From NCBI GenBank assembly GCA_001767455.1, contig MELC01000080.1, positions 75,390 to 139,389 of the forward strand: a stretch of DNA of 64,000 bases. Reading direction: 5' to 3'. The position numbers and the translations under genes are program-made. Positions 63,907-64,000 of the stretch are shown here, piece after piece. Under the pieces are notes generated by a model that worked only from the letters and a program-made list of their open reading frames with translations, was not told the DNA's origin and made no database searches. How positions within the stretch are numbered: the stretch's first letter is position 1; each line of letters starts with the position of its first letter. The stretch comes from Acidobacteria bacterium RIFCSPLOWO2_12_FULL_66_21 (GTDB lineage: Bacteria > Acidobacteriota > Vicinamibacteria > Vicinamibacterales > 2-12-FULL-66-21).

Positions 63907-64000
63907 GCCTAACACCTATCAGCCCTCCGTTTGTCAATAGCTAGATCTTCTCCCTGCGGTGCCGGTCATCACCCGACCGCTCGGTCGAACACCCGGTCGC
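63907..64000 (+). other. Start of a third attC site (cut by window end)
   Basis: R'' box GCCTAAC (63907-63913) four bases after the stop codon of the secreted-protein gene. No R' box is reached in the remaining 87 bases, so the site is either long, damaged or continues beyond the window. The CGACCG/CGGTCG words near the end could be stem sequence. Confidence 0.5.

Larger units (their letters stand above)
59986..64000 (+). mobile_element. Integron cassette array without functional integrase (CALIN type)
   Basis: Defined by two well-formed attC sites (60666-60748, 63130-63199), a third R-type box at 63907, and weaker boundaries to the left (GTTAGCC at 59986 and 60020, GGCTAAC at 60181, GTTAGCT at 60321). 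Cassettes read left to right. Content: ORF-poor segments (60020-60666), an IS110-family insertion, an FRG-domain cassette and a secreted-protein cassette. The array continues past the window end. Confidence 0.75.

Overview
The window is about 64 kb of GC-rich bacterial DNA with dense, short-spaced genes. Several gene types point to an Acidobacteriota genome, most likely class Vicinamibacteria: a secreted VWA protein of the acidobacterial VWFA-related type, a TPR plus PD40/TolB-like propeller protein, a TGN-type EF-P loop region and spacers packed with iterated-word inverted repeats. This placement is inferred from gene content only; there is no rRNA in the window.

Layout. 1-3425: a corrinoid methyl-transfer operon (UroD/MtaA-type methyltransferase, MetH-type activation domain, corrinoid protein, homocysteine methyltransferase), in effect a methionine synthase split over separate genes. 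3531-9434: small envelope and regulatory genes, a PHP hydrolase and a trypsin-like protease. 9433-17694: two copies of a 736-bp segment (ACT protein plus start of a Mut7-C protein) flank about 6.1 kb holding a SorC-type regulator divergent from a membrane/PilZ protein, an NmrA protein, CcdC and an M48 protease. 17718-20206: TetR with a readable promoter/operator, MoaF-like protein, an integrase remnant, a Fic toxin with ribbon-helix-helix antitoxin, and tRNA-Thr. 20343-30000: DoxX, RRM protein, uvrA, HEAT protein, alkyladenine glycosylase and a TolB-like protein. 30037-34304: an apparent envelope-stress operon (hsp20, htrA, histidine kinase, response regulator, TolB-like gene). 34516-49257: housekeeping genes (efp, tdk, uvrC, trpS, scpA, scpB, rluB, cmk, rpsA, HU/IHF, HIT). 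49316-59620: two acyl-CoA dehydrogenases, the VWA protein, gdhA, a receiver/PEP-synthase-like protein and a metallophosphoesterase.

59759-64000 is the most unusual part. Two C-terminal remnants of tyrosine recombinases, one IntI-like, stand head to head. They are followed by integron-type recombination sites. Two sites (60666-60748 and 63130-63199) have R boxes and long stems that share the same two unpaired bases, and their outer stems differ by compensatory changes. I read this as an integron cassette array that has lost its integrase (CALIN type). It carries an FRG-domain gene, a secreted protein of unknown function and ORF-less stretches, and an IS110-family element sits exactly at one attC core with a 7-bp direct repeat on both sides.

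A second theme is repeats. Most spacers hold long imperfect inverted repeats built from a short word iterated many times, with different words at different loci. Members of these families have also entered genes in frame: uvrC (about 65 codons), uvrA, the DUF6335-like gene, and the 3' end of the HIT gene.
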